Below are positions 46,281 to 58,700 of a stretch of 64,000 bases of DNA, piece by piece. The DNA is from Eretmocerus hayati (lineage: Eukaryota; Arthropoda; Insecta; Hymenoptera; Aphelinidae). The notes under the pieces are model-generated. The model saw nothing but the letters and a program-made list of their open reading frames with translations, made no database searches and had not been told where the DNA came from. The DNA lies in NCBI GenBank assembly GCA_029851415.1, contig CM056743.1:21118905-21182904 (forward strand), in the 5' to 3' direction. The position numbers and the translations under genes were made by a program. The number at the start of each line of letters is the position of its first letter. Position 1 is the stretch's first letter.

Positions 46281-46350
46281 ATATCATGGAAAAAATTTAT
46301 CCGAAAAACTTCAACCAAATTGGTTTTGAACTCAACCAACTGGTTGAACA
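46281..46350 (+). repeat. CAACCA/TGGTTG iteron block, left
   Basis: Iterons such as CTCAACCAACTGGTTGAA match those at 49505-49616 and may mark the left end of one large nested element. Confidence 0.5.
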
Positions 46351-46387
46351 TACAATGGCTGTGAGTTCCCGGATACGCAAGCCATGA

Positions 46388-48436
46388 GATGTATATGAGT
46401 TATTTCGGAGCATTTCGACAAATGCCGTCACCAGGGAGGTCTGGAAACAATCCCTAGAAATCTTCTTCTATTAGTTCTATGTATAAATAGTACAAAAAAA
46501 TTTTTTTTGGATTTTCTTGAAGCTTTCCGTAGGCCCTAGGGCCCAACAAAGGCCCATTGTTGACCCTTTTCGAGCCTGTTTTCGAAAGATTATAGCTCCG
46601 CCTAGACCTCGGCCTAGACCCAATATTTTTCGACGTACTTGAGCGGCTTTGTTTGCTGAAACTAGTACTTTAAAAAAAAAAATTACCAGACATCGATAAT
46701 CCAGCCTAGCAACTTCTAAAAGCTTTCTACTGAGAGCATATTTTAGCGATTTTTTGGACCTTCTTCCAAGTGACCTAGCTTCTTCTAGACAAGTGATAAT
46801 TGACTCTTACCGGTGATCATTTTAAAGGTCTTGGGAGAACCTATAATTTGACCACTGCTGGAAAAAGTCGATTATGGGACTCTTCATAGGGGTTATACGG
46901 TCGATACTAGTTGAGCAGTTTCGTAAAAATGCCAAACTTTGAGCTCAATTAAAAAAAATTGTTTTTGTTTTTTCATCATCTAATCTATGAGAATATGTTC
47001 TCATGTTCTCAAAGACAAGTACTATTGATTAGAACTATCATCTGGGTGGCTTTTTTGGTTCCTGGTTTTTGATAGACTGTTCAAAGTACCCTTTTTTGAC
47101 TTTTTGCTAAAAATTACCTCATAAATATGGCTCGCATATGCTTCCATCTGAACTAATGGGCATCAATACGTATGGGAATACTCCCCAAAGTAGCCCCAAA
47201 TATGTGAGGAAACATCCAGAGGCAAGTCTCAAGCCAGACGCGAGCTGGGTATCCGAGCCAACGGGTCCAATATGGGCATGATTTGGTCTATTATGGGGCA
47301 GAAGAGCGAGGTTTCGATTTTCCATGTTCCTGCTCACAAACGAGATGAATGGCTAAAATAGAAATTCCAACATATTTTTCCGACTCAAAATGATCATTTA
47401 AACACGATCCTGGGTTCAGATCGGGTCTAAAATGTCATTTAATGCTTAAACGACGGTAAAACCGGTTATCAGAGTTTTGGTGGCTCTAGAGCAGAATGGC
47501 AATATTTCAGAACCCAATTGACAACGGGAACGTGTTTAAATGGCCATTCTCAGTCGGAAAAACGTATTTGTGTCCCTGTTCTAGCCACTCGTCTCATTTG
47601 TGAGCTAGAATAAGTAAAATTCCTCTCACGTTCGCCTGCCCCGTAATAGACCAATCCATGCCCATTTTGGACCCGTTGGCTCGGATACTCACCACGCGTC
47701 TGGCTTGAGACTTGCCTCTGGAAGTTTCCTTACATATTTGGGGTTACTTTGGGGAGTATTTCCATACGTATTGATACCCATTACTTCAGATAGAAGCATA
47801 TGCGAGTCATATTTATGAGGTAATTTTTAGCAAAAAGTCAAAAAAGGGTACTTAAAAATCAGGAACCAAAAAAGCCACCCAGATTATTGTTCTAATCAAT
47901 GATGCTTGTCTTTGAATACATGAGAACATATTCTCATAGGTTAGATGATGAAAAAACAAAAACGATTCATTTAAATTGAGCTCAAAGTTTGGCCTTTTTA
48001 CGAAACTGCTCAAATTGTATCGAGTGTAACTACGATAAAAAGTCAATTATCACTTTTCTAGTAGGAGCTAGGCCACTTGGAAGAAGGTCCAAAAATCGCT
48101 AAAATATGCTCTCAGTAGAAAGCTATTAAAAGTTGCTAGGCTGGAAAACCGGTGTCGGGTAATTTTTTTTCAAAAGTACTAGTTTCAACAAAGAGAATGC
48201 GCCAAAAGATACTGGGTCTAGTTGGAGTTATAATTTTTCGAAAACATGCTTTAAAAGGGTCAAAAATGGGCCTTTATTGGGCCCTAGGGCCTACGGGAAG
48301 CTTCGAAAAAATCCAAAACAAAAATTTTCCGTACTATTTAAACATAGAACTAATGGAAAAAAATTTGCAGGGATTTTTCCAGACCCCCGTGGTGACGGCA
48401 TTTGTCGAAACGATCCGAAATGACTAATATACATTT
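46388..48436. mobile_element. Foldback family A, copy 1 (~2 kb palindrome)
   Basis: Two inverted arms of roughly 950 bp meet near 47450. Examples: GGCCCTAGGG near 46530 pairs with the one near 48283; ACTCCCCAAAGTA near 47180 pairs with TACTTTGGGGAGT near 47748; CTTCTTCCAAGTG pairs with CACTTGGAAGAAG. Outer ends are near GTATATGAGTTATTTCGGA and its complement. Arms have drifted to about 80% identity by eye. No transposase frame. Confidence 0.85.
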
Positions 48437-48667
48437 AAGTGCCGGCCCGTTTAGGTGACGGTCTTCGGACGACATTGTTGGGTCAGAAAAACGAATTTCT
48501 CGTTATTTCGTGAATTTTCACAAACGAATAGGAAAAGACATCAGCGGCACTCAAGCGAGCCTTTTCGGGAAAGAGTTCTGGTTAAGCAACGTTCCTGCGA
48601 TTTAGTATCCGGATTGGTGACCAATCGGCTGGAGCTGTCGTGCTTAGCTGGCGCAGTATATTCGCCT

Positions 48668-48713
48668 ATCTCGTGGGTCCCTTATTATGGTTATAATAAG
48701 GGACCCACGAGAT
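48668..48713. repeat. Perfect 21-bp hairpin
   Basis: Arms 48668-48688 and 48693-48713 (core CTCGTGGGTCCCTTATTAT) are exact complements around a 4-base GGTT loop. A related, broken copy lies near 49343-49390. Confidence 0.92.
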
Positions 48714-49015
48714 TGATAGATGGTGGTAATCGGTTAACATTTTTGGGTCAGAAAAATGAATTTCGTTGTGTTTTCCCGTAAACAAATAGGAAAAAACGAG
48801 AGTGACGGCCGAGTGCGAGCTCTTTCGGGAAAAAATTCAGGTCAAGCCACGTTTCCGCGATTCAGTATCCGGATTGGTAACCGCTTAGCTGGGGCTGCCA
48901 CGCTTAGCTCGCGCAAAAAAGTCGCTGACTCTATTATTACATCTATTATTGATAAATGGTGATGATCGGTTAAAATTTTTGGGTCAGAAAAACATATTTC
49001 GTTCTTATACAAGTT

Positions 49016-49055
49016 GATTATTTGGTCTTGTGGATCTCGACAAGACCAAATAATC
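49016..49055. repeat. Perfect 16-bp hairpin
   Basis: GATTATTTGGTCTTGT (49016-49031) and its exact complement (49040-49055) around an 8-base loop, at the homologous place of the next unit but with unrelated sequence. Confidence 0.92.
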
Positions 49056-49504
49056 ATCTTTTATATTAACCACCAAGGACGAAAAATCTACCAAATTACT
49101 TAACATATTTCGTTATGTTTTCTCGTAATCAAATAGAAAAAAAACATCAGCAGCAGCCCCGCCAGCGTTTTAGGGAAAAAATTCAGTGACGCGTATCTAA
49201 TCCAATCACTAGTTTGGAAAATATAATCGCTACGGATAATTTTATGGATGGGAATGGTACATAATCTTTCCTGTTTATTTACATGAAAACCTGACGAAAC
49301 TTGTTTTTCTGGCCCAAAAAGTCAACCAATCATCATCATCATCTATCAATCTCGTGGGTCTCGTATAATTATAACTATAATAACAGAATACGAGCTAAGC
49401 GTGGCATATCCCGACCAGTAGTCACCCATCCAGTTACGATCACCAACCAATCGTTGCTTAACCTAGATTTCCGACCAAAAAACTTGGAATTCAATATTGA
49501 ATAA

Positions 49505-49616
49505 TATCCCTTGGCTAAAAATTCAACGAAATGGTTGAAAATTCAACTAGTCTGGTTAAAAATTTAACCAGCTGGTTGAAATGTTGGTTGAAAATTCAAC
49601 CGATTTTTCACAGTGC
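49505..49616 (-). repeat. CAACCA/TGGTTG iteron tail ending TTTTTCACAGTG
   Basis: Self-complementary iterons (GGTTGAAAATTCAACC) end in TTTTTCACAGTG. This terminal motif resembles TTTTCACCAGGG and TTTTTTCAATAGGG of the composite elements. Confidence 0.6.
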
Positions 49617-49619
49617 ACT

Positions 49620-51250
49620 TTTTATTGGATTTCCGCTTCCATCAGACAGCGGAGACATATTCAATGGCTCATATCGTGATTAATTCTCGTTTTTCATGTA
49701 ACAATGAACACGTGTACACAGCACTTTCGGTATCGGGCACGATTTCAATGAGTTTTGCTCGATCTCCGTTTTTTTCATAACCTGATTATTCATTGATGAC
49801 GTGAGATCAATCGATAAGTGGACGATCACCCCCTGTGAGGTCAACGATTTTTAACGTATATCTTAGCTTATTTGAAAGCTCATTTCAAGACATGATAATT
49901 GAGTTAAAACGCGTTGGAGAATGTCGAAACTTACTCAAGTAATCTTCAATTGACGCGAAAGAAAAGTTCGGGACAAATCGAAAATCGTTGGGTTCTTCCA
50001 AACACACCATTTGCCTCATCTTACATGTTACCACTATGCATAGTAACTTTCAGAATTCAAACTGCAGAAGAGATTGCTCTATTTTAGTATCTATCTTCAA
50101 ACGCTGCGAACATCTGAAGTGCGTTAATGAACCGCAGCCTAAGATCAAGCTTCGCAGGGCAAGTAAAAGTTGCAAGCGCGGCAAAAATATGGTTACGATT
50201 ATTATATGCCTAGACGGTATATTGAGGCGCAGGTCATCCTAGAGGCTGCAAACATCGACTTTGACAATTTGATATCCCCTAGCACCCTTATGGATATTTT
50301 CGTCCTTATAGTAACTCTGTGTGCAATGTGCCCCGCTGGTGAGGCCCACAAAAGTTCGCATAAATACTGTATATGGATGCCAAAATGATATATTTCCAAA
50401 AAGTTTGGCTTCCAAAACTGCTGAAATGTGCATTTGTACTCTCTCGCAATCTAGACCAGAGTCGCGATTTCGCCTTCGCACTGAACGTGTAATCCACACA
50501 TTATTGATATGATTTGTCAGTCACGTGCGAAACCTCAATTGCAACGCCTCGAATCCTAAATTCTAAGTTATCAATTAATAATATAAGATAAGACACGATC
50601 AAATCATGAATCAAAATCGTACAAATGATACTTAAATCCTCCATTCAATGATGAGGTGCTTGCTCTACTCGTATCAATGTTTCAGTGTCTTTCACCAGAT
50701 CTAGTTAAAAGAGCGCGCGGCTAAGAGCTTGACTCAGTATATATCGTGAAGACGGACATATGAACAAGTGTCTGAGTACTTACGGTTCACCTTACAGTTT
50801 AGGAAATTTGATGCTGGTCGTGCATTTTTTCTGTATTTGGCACGTGCTGGATTAATTTTTGTATTTTAAAGGCACTAATGTGATAAAAGGTTAAGATAGT
50901 GACTGGTGAGTTAAAAAATTATTAATCTATAAGATTTTCTGAATGAACTTCGTCAAAATAATAGACGTAAAACGTTCATATTTTATTGATTGAAGAAGTA
51001 CAGGCATTTGGCAATGCGCGAGAATATTTTAATATCATAGCTTATGAAAAAACTGATCGATGAGGAATTCATGTATTTTACGAATGCTATTCAGTTAATT
51101 ACATATAAACTCGAAATCGACTGATGAATGTTGGACTTCATTTTCGAGTGGTTAGAATTTTAATACACAGAAATTCAATACAGTATGATGGAATTTTCTG
51201 ATGAATTTAGTACTTACTTAGGAAAATTCACGGGCCTGTTGGCCCAATAT
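49620..51250. other. Unannotated sequence
   Basis: Several overlapping short frames at 49988-50512 on both strands show no domain, and none is called. No clear repeats. Confidence 0.35.
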
Positions 51251-51252
51251 AG

Positions 51253-54200
51253 TCATACATATGAGTCATTTCGGAGCATTTCGGCCAGGACCGTCACCAC
51301 GGGGGTTTGGAAAAATCCCAAAAAATTCTTTCCCATCAGGTCTATATTTGAATAGTACAATAAATTTTTTTCAGATTTTTTTCAACTCCCCCCCCCCCCC
51401 TGATGGTTCCTAGTGCCCATAACAGGTCCGTTTTAGGCCTCTTTTTAGCCTATTTTGGGAAAATCGTAGCTCCGACTGGACTCAATCTTTTTGAACGTAG
51501 TTGGGTGCATTTTCTCTGTGAGGACTAGTCCTTTTGAGAGAAAAATTGTCCGCCACCGATTATTGAGTGTAGCGATTTGTACGAGCTATTTGTTGTGAGC
51601 AGGTTTTAATGATTTTTAGGTCTCCTTCCAAGTGATCTAGCTCCTACTAAACATGTGCACGGTGTTCTTGGACCAACTGTTATTGAAAGGTCTTTGCTCC
51701 TCCTAGATTCTTGCGGGATCTTTTTCAGCATGATTTCTGGATCATTTTCCAACAAGAATCAAAATACTTTGTTGAGCTGCTTTTTTTTAAACTCAACTTT
51801 GGAAATTTTCGATCGATTGATTCATCTAAATCACATTCATTCGACAAGTTTCTCATGTGCAGAAGTTTCTGTCAATGATTCACTGTTAGGGCAAGAAAAT
51901 CACGATGTTATTCATATCAATTCATTGAATTGATTTTATTCATCATATCGTCCTTTTATTGATCTATGATTCTTACATAGTTATGATCACAATCGAGATT
52001 CATTATCTTTTTCAAACAGAGAGATTAAGTCAAGGAATCCTAAGGGGAACTGGAAGGAACAGATTATAGTTTCTCACACAATTCGTAGTTTCGTAAATTT
52101 TAAAAAACCCGGCGTCATACCTTAAAAACCTACAATTTGACCACCGTCAAAGTGCATTATCGTAATTTTTATGGGAACTATAGCCGATACAAGTTGAGCA
52201 GTTTCGTAAAAATACCCCACCTTTGAGCTCAATTGGCAAAAATCATTTTTTTATTTTCGACTTAACAACTATGCAAATATGTTCTTCAACACAGGAACTA
52301 CCAATATAAACAAGAATCTCGGTGGAGAAATCATCTCCTCATTTTTGGCATACGTTCAAAAATACAGTATTTTGACTTTTTGCTTAAAATGCCAACACAG
52401 GCATGACTCGCGTAAATTTCCATCTGAGTTATTGTGCACCAATCTGGGTGGAATCACTCCCCAAAGTACCCCCAAATATGTATAAAAACTTCCGGAGGCG
52501 AGCCTCTAGCCAGAAGCGAGTTAGAGGTTCGAACCACCAGGTCCAAAATGAACATGATTTCAAATCACGTAATATATGAATTGGCCATTGCAAGCTAATT
52601 TAATCAGCGAATGTCCTGATTTTTAAACATAGATGGATATTGAAATCGATCTATGTTTCTTCAAGGCACCTCTAATGCGAGGTTGCAGTTTGAAGGCTTT
52701 GGATGGAAAATGAATAGATGAGATGAAATACTCGAAAAACTCATTTATTACATGATTTGCAATTCTCACGAGCGATGAAGTCACGATTGATCATATCGAT
52801 CAAGTACGAAAATAATTCTAATTGAGCATTATTTCGTCTATTTTGGGGCATAGTCTGGGCTCCCACCGATGCTCCCGTGGCCACTTTATTTTCCCCGAAA
52901 AATCTTCACGTTTTCTCACGTATTTTGATGCGCTGAGTCGATTCTTCAAGGTCGCTTTTCCGAATTTTGATTACTTGTTATTAACAATTTTGTGTGCGAA
53001 ATTGAGGTTTTTGGAAAATATCTCGAGTTATATGCACTTCCCGGGGAAGCTTCATCGGATCAAAGTTAAAGATCGTAAAATTTCCCACAAGAAAGGTCCT
53101 TACAAGTTTCCTGGGAAATGAAAACCCCAGTCGGAAAGAGCGTGAAAAGCGCTCGGCGTGGTTAACATGCGTTTAGATGGAGCCGTCGACAGAGCGCTGT
53201 TTGATACTCTGACATTTTCACAATTTTCATTTTTTTGCGAAGCGACCTGGCTCATCTTGTAGAGGAACAAGTCTACTTTGATATGGTACGAATTAGATTT
53301 AGAAGGAATCGAATAATTTTGGACTTTTGACGAGGCAGAAGAAAGATCGAGCGGAGGGGATACATGTGTGCGTGTGCGACAAGCGCTCGCACATGGTGTA
53401 TGAGCCTATCGCACACGCACACATGTATCTCCTCCGCTCGATTTTTCTTCTGTCTCGTCGAAAGTCCAAAATTATTCGATTCCTTCTAAATCTAATTCGT
53501 ACCATATCAAAGTAGACTTGTTCCTCTACAAGATGAGCCAGGTCGCTTCGCAAAAAAATGAAAATTGTGAAAATGTCAGAGTATCAAACAGCGCTCTGTC
53601 GACGGCTCCATCTAAACGCATGTTAACCACGCCGAGCGCTTTTCACGCTCTTTCCGACTGGGGTTTTCATTTCCCAGGAAACTTGTAAGGACCTTTCTTG
53701 TGGGAAATTTTACGATCTTTAACTTTGATCCGATGAAGCTTCCCTGGGAAATGCATATAGCTCGAGATATTTACCAAAAACCTCAATTTCGCACACAAAA
53801 TTGTTAATAACAAAAAAAGTAATCAAAATTCGGAAAAGCGACCTCGAAAAATCGACTCAACGCATCAAAATACGTGGGAAAATGTGAAGATTTTCCGGGG
53901 GAAATGGAGTGGCCACGGGAGCATCGGTGGGAGCCCAGACTAGCAGGCAAGCGGGAGCTCGATACCCGTGTTCCTGCCCACAAACGAGACGAGTGGCTAG
54001 AATAGGGATACAAGCATGTTATTCCGACTCAGAATGGCCATCTAAACACGATTCCGGAGTCAATGAAGCCATGAACTATCGTCATTCTGCAGTAGAGCAG
54101 CAAAATCTGTTATTACGGAGTCTAACGCCATTTGAGGATTGGGTGATATTCTAGGCACAAATTGACCCCGGGATCGTGTTTAGATATTCATTTTGGGTAG

Positions 54201-54565
54201 GGAAAATATGTTTGTATCCCAATTCTAGCCACTCGTCTCGTTTGTCGGCGGGAACACGGGGAATCAAACCCTCGCTCGCCTTCCTGAAATCAGACGAAAT
54301 AATGCCCATTTTGGACCTGATGGTTTGAACCTCCAGCTCGCTTCTGGCTTGAGGCTCGCCTCTGGAAGTTCTTACACATATTTGGGGGTACTTTGGGGAG
54401 TAATTCCACTCAGATTGGTGAACAATAACTCAGATGGAATCATACGCGAGCCATGCCTATCTTGGCATTCTAAGCAAAAAGTCAAAATGCTGTATTTTTG
54501 AACGTATGCCCAAAGATCAGGAGATGATTTCTCCACCGATATTCTTGTTTATATTCAATAAAAAT
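51253..54565. mobile_element. Foldback family A, copy 2, split by insertions
   Basis: The left arm (51253-52560) and right arm (53943-54565, truncated) match copy 1 and each other; for example TTTCCATCTGAGTTATTG near 52420 pairs with the segment near 54430. The interval 52561-52830 is unrelated sequence, and 52853-53940 is the long hairpin element. A 13-base C run lies at about 51388-51400. Confidence 0.8.
52853..53940. mobile_element. 1,088-bp near-perfect hairpin transposon with TA target duplication
   Basis: The ends are GTCTGGGCTCCC and GGGAGCCCAGAC, flanked by TA (52851-52852 and 53941-53942). The two arms (to about 53379 and from about 53409) are reverse complements over roughly 530 bp with only scattered mismatches and small indels. 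The loop is about 29 bp. No transposase is encoded. The TA duplication points to Tc1/mariner-type mobilisation. A read-through transcript would fold into a very long double-stranded RNA. Confidence 0.9.
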
Positions 54566-55603
54566 GTATTCCCCAATCATCACATGATTTAGTCTGATAC
54601 GATTTCCATTCGAGTGTAAGGGGATGCAAATGCCTCACTTTTGATAAGTACCACAGCTCATCTTTTTACTAAAAGTGAGTTCTCATGCGGTTGGCGTTAT
54701 AATTAAAGACAACTTTGTTGATAATAATGATGATTTATCATTTCATTGGAGAGAATATAAGATCGGTCGATTTGCGCAAGCAGGTGCGAGTGAGATCCAC
54801 ATATTCTTTGTTTTGAATATTTGATGAATATCGACTCATAATCCAATTTTTTCGAATCATCAAGGGGTATCATTGAGACAAGATACCTCGAAAAGAGGAC
54901 ATCCTCGGATTTTGAGCCTGTGATAACTTCTGATCAGTGCACCGAGATCCATCGTTTGAGCTGACTTTCATTAATAGTTACCGAAAGTCAATTTCCTATG
55001 ATTCATGGCGGAGACCTTTACTCCTTAATTCAGGGAAATATTCGCATAGGAATATCACATATCACTATAATGACTGATCATCATACAAGATGAAAAATTT
55101 CAGTAGTTATATGATCAAACCATCGGCTCTCTTAAGAACAACGGTTTTTCCATGTGAATCGATTTCTATCCAAAATTGATAGTCTTCATGAGGAGTAGAG
55201 ATTTCTTGTCAAGTACAATTGAACAAACGATAAAGAATACACGAGAGTCGATAGACAAAATACGAATAATTAGATTCATTAAATCCAGCCAAGATTGGCG
55301 GGACATTTGAAAAATTTAAGATTGAAGTTATCAAAACAAGTAGCGTAATGTCATTATTACCCACAGTATTATATGTTGCGGTTACTAAAGATGAGATATG
55401 TATCATTTGTTGCAGATGCACTTGCAAAATCAAGTTACAGACAAATTGATGACTTGAAGGAAAGTATAAGCTTCAGAAAGGAGTAGAAACAGTTCAAAAA
55501 TTCCTGGGGAAACAGAAAGGTCTAACTAGATTAAAAACTCTCACAACCCTAGCTGAATGTACAACATTTATCGCACAAGAAGAAAGAGCTCACCAATTGA
55601 GTC
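54566..55603. other. Upstream region of the CD36-family gene
   Basis: No coding domain. It probably holds the promoter and 5' untranslated region, but no TATA box or initiator could be assigned with confidence. Confidence 0.4.
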
Positions 55604-55720
55604 ATGAAACTTTGGACAAATAAAACAATTCTAACAGGTGTTGCTGGTTTGGCGCTGATCTCCCTTGGTGTAGCAATTTGTTTGATGAGATATGCCATTT
55701 TCCACTATATTATGCAAAAA
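55604..55720 (+). CDS. CD36-family gene, exon 1
   Basis: Residues 1-39: a cytoplasmic tail (MKLWTNK) and a hydrophobic span with TGVAGLALISLGVAICLM. Donor GTAAGA at 55721, phase 0. Confidence 0.92.
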
Positions 55721-58700
55721 GTAAGATTTGAACTCATCGCATTGGATATTTTTGAGACCAGTGATTGTGCAATAAGATATAATAGTTATTACGATTGCAT
55801 ACAACCATTGACAGTTGCATAATATGTATCCACTTTTCAATGATTCTTTAGTTTCTTTTTGCATGAAATTTTCATTTTTTAATTCAGTATTAACATTTCT
55901 TCAGGGAATTTCAAGCTCTTAGAATATTTATAGCATCAAAATTCATATTTACTGAACTATCAACCTTCAATGAAAACATTTATGATTATTGTGAGTAGTT
56001 TGAGGGCTTTCTTTGAAAAAATTCAATGCACTTATGGGACTCAAAGAATACTTCTTCAACTCTTTATTTGTCATATATTTTGAGATTGTGGAACGAACAG
56101 CTAAAAAAATTCTTACAGGAATTCAAAGATTGATTCTCTGTTTTAGGAGCTTCCTCTATCACCACAATCTCGTGGTTTCCAAGTTTGGAAGGACACAAGC
56201 GAAGTGCCAATATATTTAAAAGTATACATATTCAACTGGACGAATCCAGAAGAGCTAAATGAACCAAATAAAAAGCCTAATCTAGTCCAAGTTGGGCCGT
56301 ATACATTCAGGTAAGAGAATCAATTTTGTATTATTTTGAAGTCACGGACGGACCTGATATTTTGCCACTAAAATTCATCTCACGGCTAAATGGTTCGAAG
56401 TACAGCTTTGAGCTCTTGCGGAATCCCATTTGACTACCATATACTTTTGAAAAAACTGACTAGGACCTCTGTACTCTCGTGTTTAAGAGTCGCGCCAATA
56501 GGGTACGGATCTGACGAAAAAACATAGCAAAGCTAGGTTTTCGCGGGAAAATACCCCACAAAGTGTGAAAATTAATATTTCTTGATACGTTGACCCATGG
56601 AAAAGTTTTGCCCGACGATCTACTTTGAGAAGAAATTGGTGCGGAGAAGCCTGGAGCAAGGAAAATTCACTTTTATCGAGGGAAACTAAGGGAGAAAAAT
56701 TTTAGGCAAAACTGCGCCACAAAGCGTATGTGCTCAGCGCACACTCAAAAAGTGAACTTTGGGCTCCTATGGTAACGAGATTTGGTGCTTAATACCATGA
56801 TATTCGAAATCCTCGCGCCCGAATCCTGAACGAGCCTCACCGCGGCGATACAGACTCACCAAGGTCGAAAATGCAAAAACCACAGCGCACGTTCCTGACA
56901 TTTTGACCTCTATTTTGGTGATAGTTTTCTAGAGTGGACTTGGATCGGAAAACTGACGACCGCGTTAAAAAGCCCAGAAAAATACATACAAAATGACTTC
57001 TATAATTTTTTTCTCCAACTGTTTTAAGGATTCGTACAATGTCGCACACGTGATTTCAAAGTTCCCACGGAACTACTCATATAGTAAGGGAAGACATCTC
57101 AGAAATGGGCTTTAAAATTTGACACCACGGCAGAAAGGGATGTCTGATTTCATGCCATAACAGAAATTTTGCACCGTATAGTATTATGGATCTCCGATTG
57201 GACATTCTGATTTCAAATTGCCTTATGAAGTACGCATGATAATGAAATGACAAACTCATTACTCGATGAAATACATCCTAGTTCAAATCCACGATTTTTC
57301 ACTCTTCAATTCTCACTATTTTCCTTTTGCTCAGAAAATTCCTTGAGAAAAAATTTTTAATTGTCCCGGATGCCCGTGAATTCCAAATGTGAATTCCCAG
57401 TTTATTTTTGTTCAGTGTACGTGTTGTGTGTGTAAACTTTGTAGGTGTCAGGTTAGAACCCTCTGCATTTGCCCGGGATTGAATAGCCCGTAAAAGAGGG
57501 GAAGTGGCATATTCCGCACCAAGTTTATGAGATCGTAGCTCGCTTCTGAGCAATTGGTTTTCGGCCCGAGCCGCAGGCGAGGGTGGAAATAATCGCTCTG
57601 AAGCAGGTACTCTCATAAAAAAGATACTATTTTATGCAATTTTGGAAGCACCTAAATATCGGAAAGTTGCATGATAGTACATTAAACATCAAGGGCGTAA
57701 AATTGCACCCGAGTTGCTTACGATTCTTTTTGATACATCTGTGCGGAAAGTTGGTGTCCGGTCCGTACCACCGAAGTTGGTGGAGGGCGCAAAGGGGATT
57801 GAGCGGGGTCTAGGGGCGGAAGCCCCCGCCGGGGGGTGTGGAGGCGGAGCCCCCCACTTGAAAAAAAATTCTGAAGAATGGATCAAAAAAATGATATCCT
57901 AAACCAGCTCATAACCACAAAAAGTCGCTAGAATTCATTTCGAATATTGTAATCTCGTTACAAAAAAAAAACTCCATGAAACATCCTAACTTCCGTTCAA
58001 ATTTGAAGTATTCAGGGAAGAAAATCAGAGACGTCACGTGATTCATGTCATCCCAAATATCCTGATTCCTACCAGAACGCAGAAGTTTACTTGGATGCAT
58101 TGGCACATGAAGAACAGGATTGCATTGAAAAATGTCTTTGATGAAACATATATGGGAAACTGCGTGGAATTGTTGTCGATATAGAAACTACGTTAATACA
58201 CAATATTCTACCGATGACCAACATCTCTCATATTCACGATTATCCACTACCTATGACTTGCAATTTCTCTTTTAATTGCCGTCTGACCAACGAATTTTCG
58301 TGTACACTCGTGATCATGTAGATCAAGACCCGATGAGGACAGTATCTGTCCTCATACTCACTTGAATTCTCTTCACATTGAGAGTCAACGGCGAATTCTC
58401 GCAATCTTGTTAAATTTCTAACTTGTATGCGACAATAATTCAGTTATCACAAATCCAAATAGAATTCGCTTCTGTTGGGGACAAAAATGTACTCATAGTA
58501 TAGATTAGGAGGTGATCAGCCACTCAATCATTCTCAACAGCCGGGTTGCAAGGCAACCGCATGCCCGTAATTTGAACTCCAACTGCAACATCTTTGACTT
58601 CAACTCCATGGGTACCAATTCACAAAGGAGCCGGAGGAATTAGAAAAATGCCGGAATCATCGTTTGCTGCTCTGTGATCAGCCTTTTTTCCCGTAAAAAT

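Larger units (their letters stand above)
48470..49500. repeat. Cluster of three 5S-rRNA-like SINE units (two direct, one inverted)
   Basis: Units share GGGTCAGAAAAACGAATTTC, a 5S-like box and hairpins. 5S-like parts: 48580-48634 (GGTTAAGCAACG then AGTATCCGGATTGGTGACC), 48840-48895 (same order, diverged) and 49391-49464 on the minus strand (GGTTAAGCAACG then TGGATGGGTGAC, as in the box C of animal 5S genes). The order and spacing match the internal pol III promoter of 5S rRNA. The 5' half of 5S is not recognisable. A SINE3-like element or decayed 5S copies are both possible. Confidence 0.42.

Noticed and set aside
49391..49464. Intact 5S rRNA gene
   Set aside because: Only the internal promoter region is recognisable, and the 5' half and terminal stem are missing.
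49988..50512. Overlapping open frames on both strands as a gene
   Set aside because: Five overlapping short frames on both strands, none with a domain or splice support.
57780..57862. Bacterial contamination or horizontal transfer at the GC-rich tract
   Set aside because: Only about 80 bp, with continuous intronic sequence on both sides and no coding signal.
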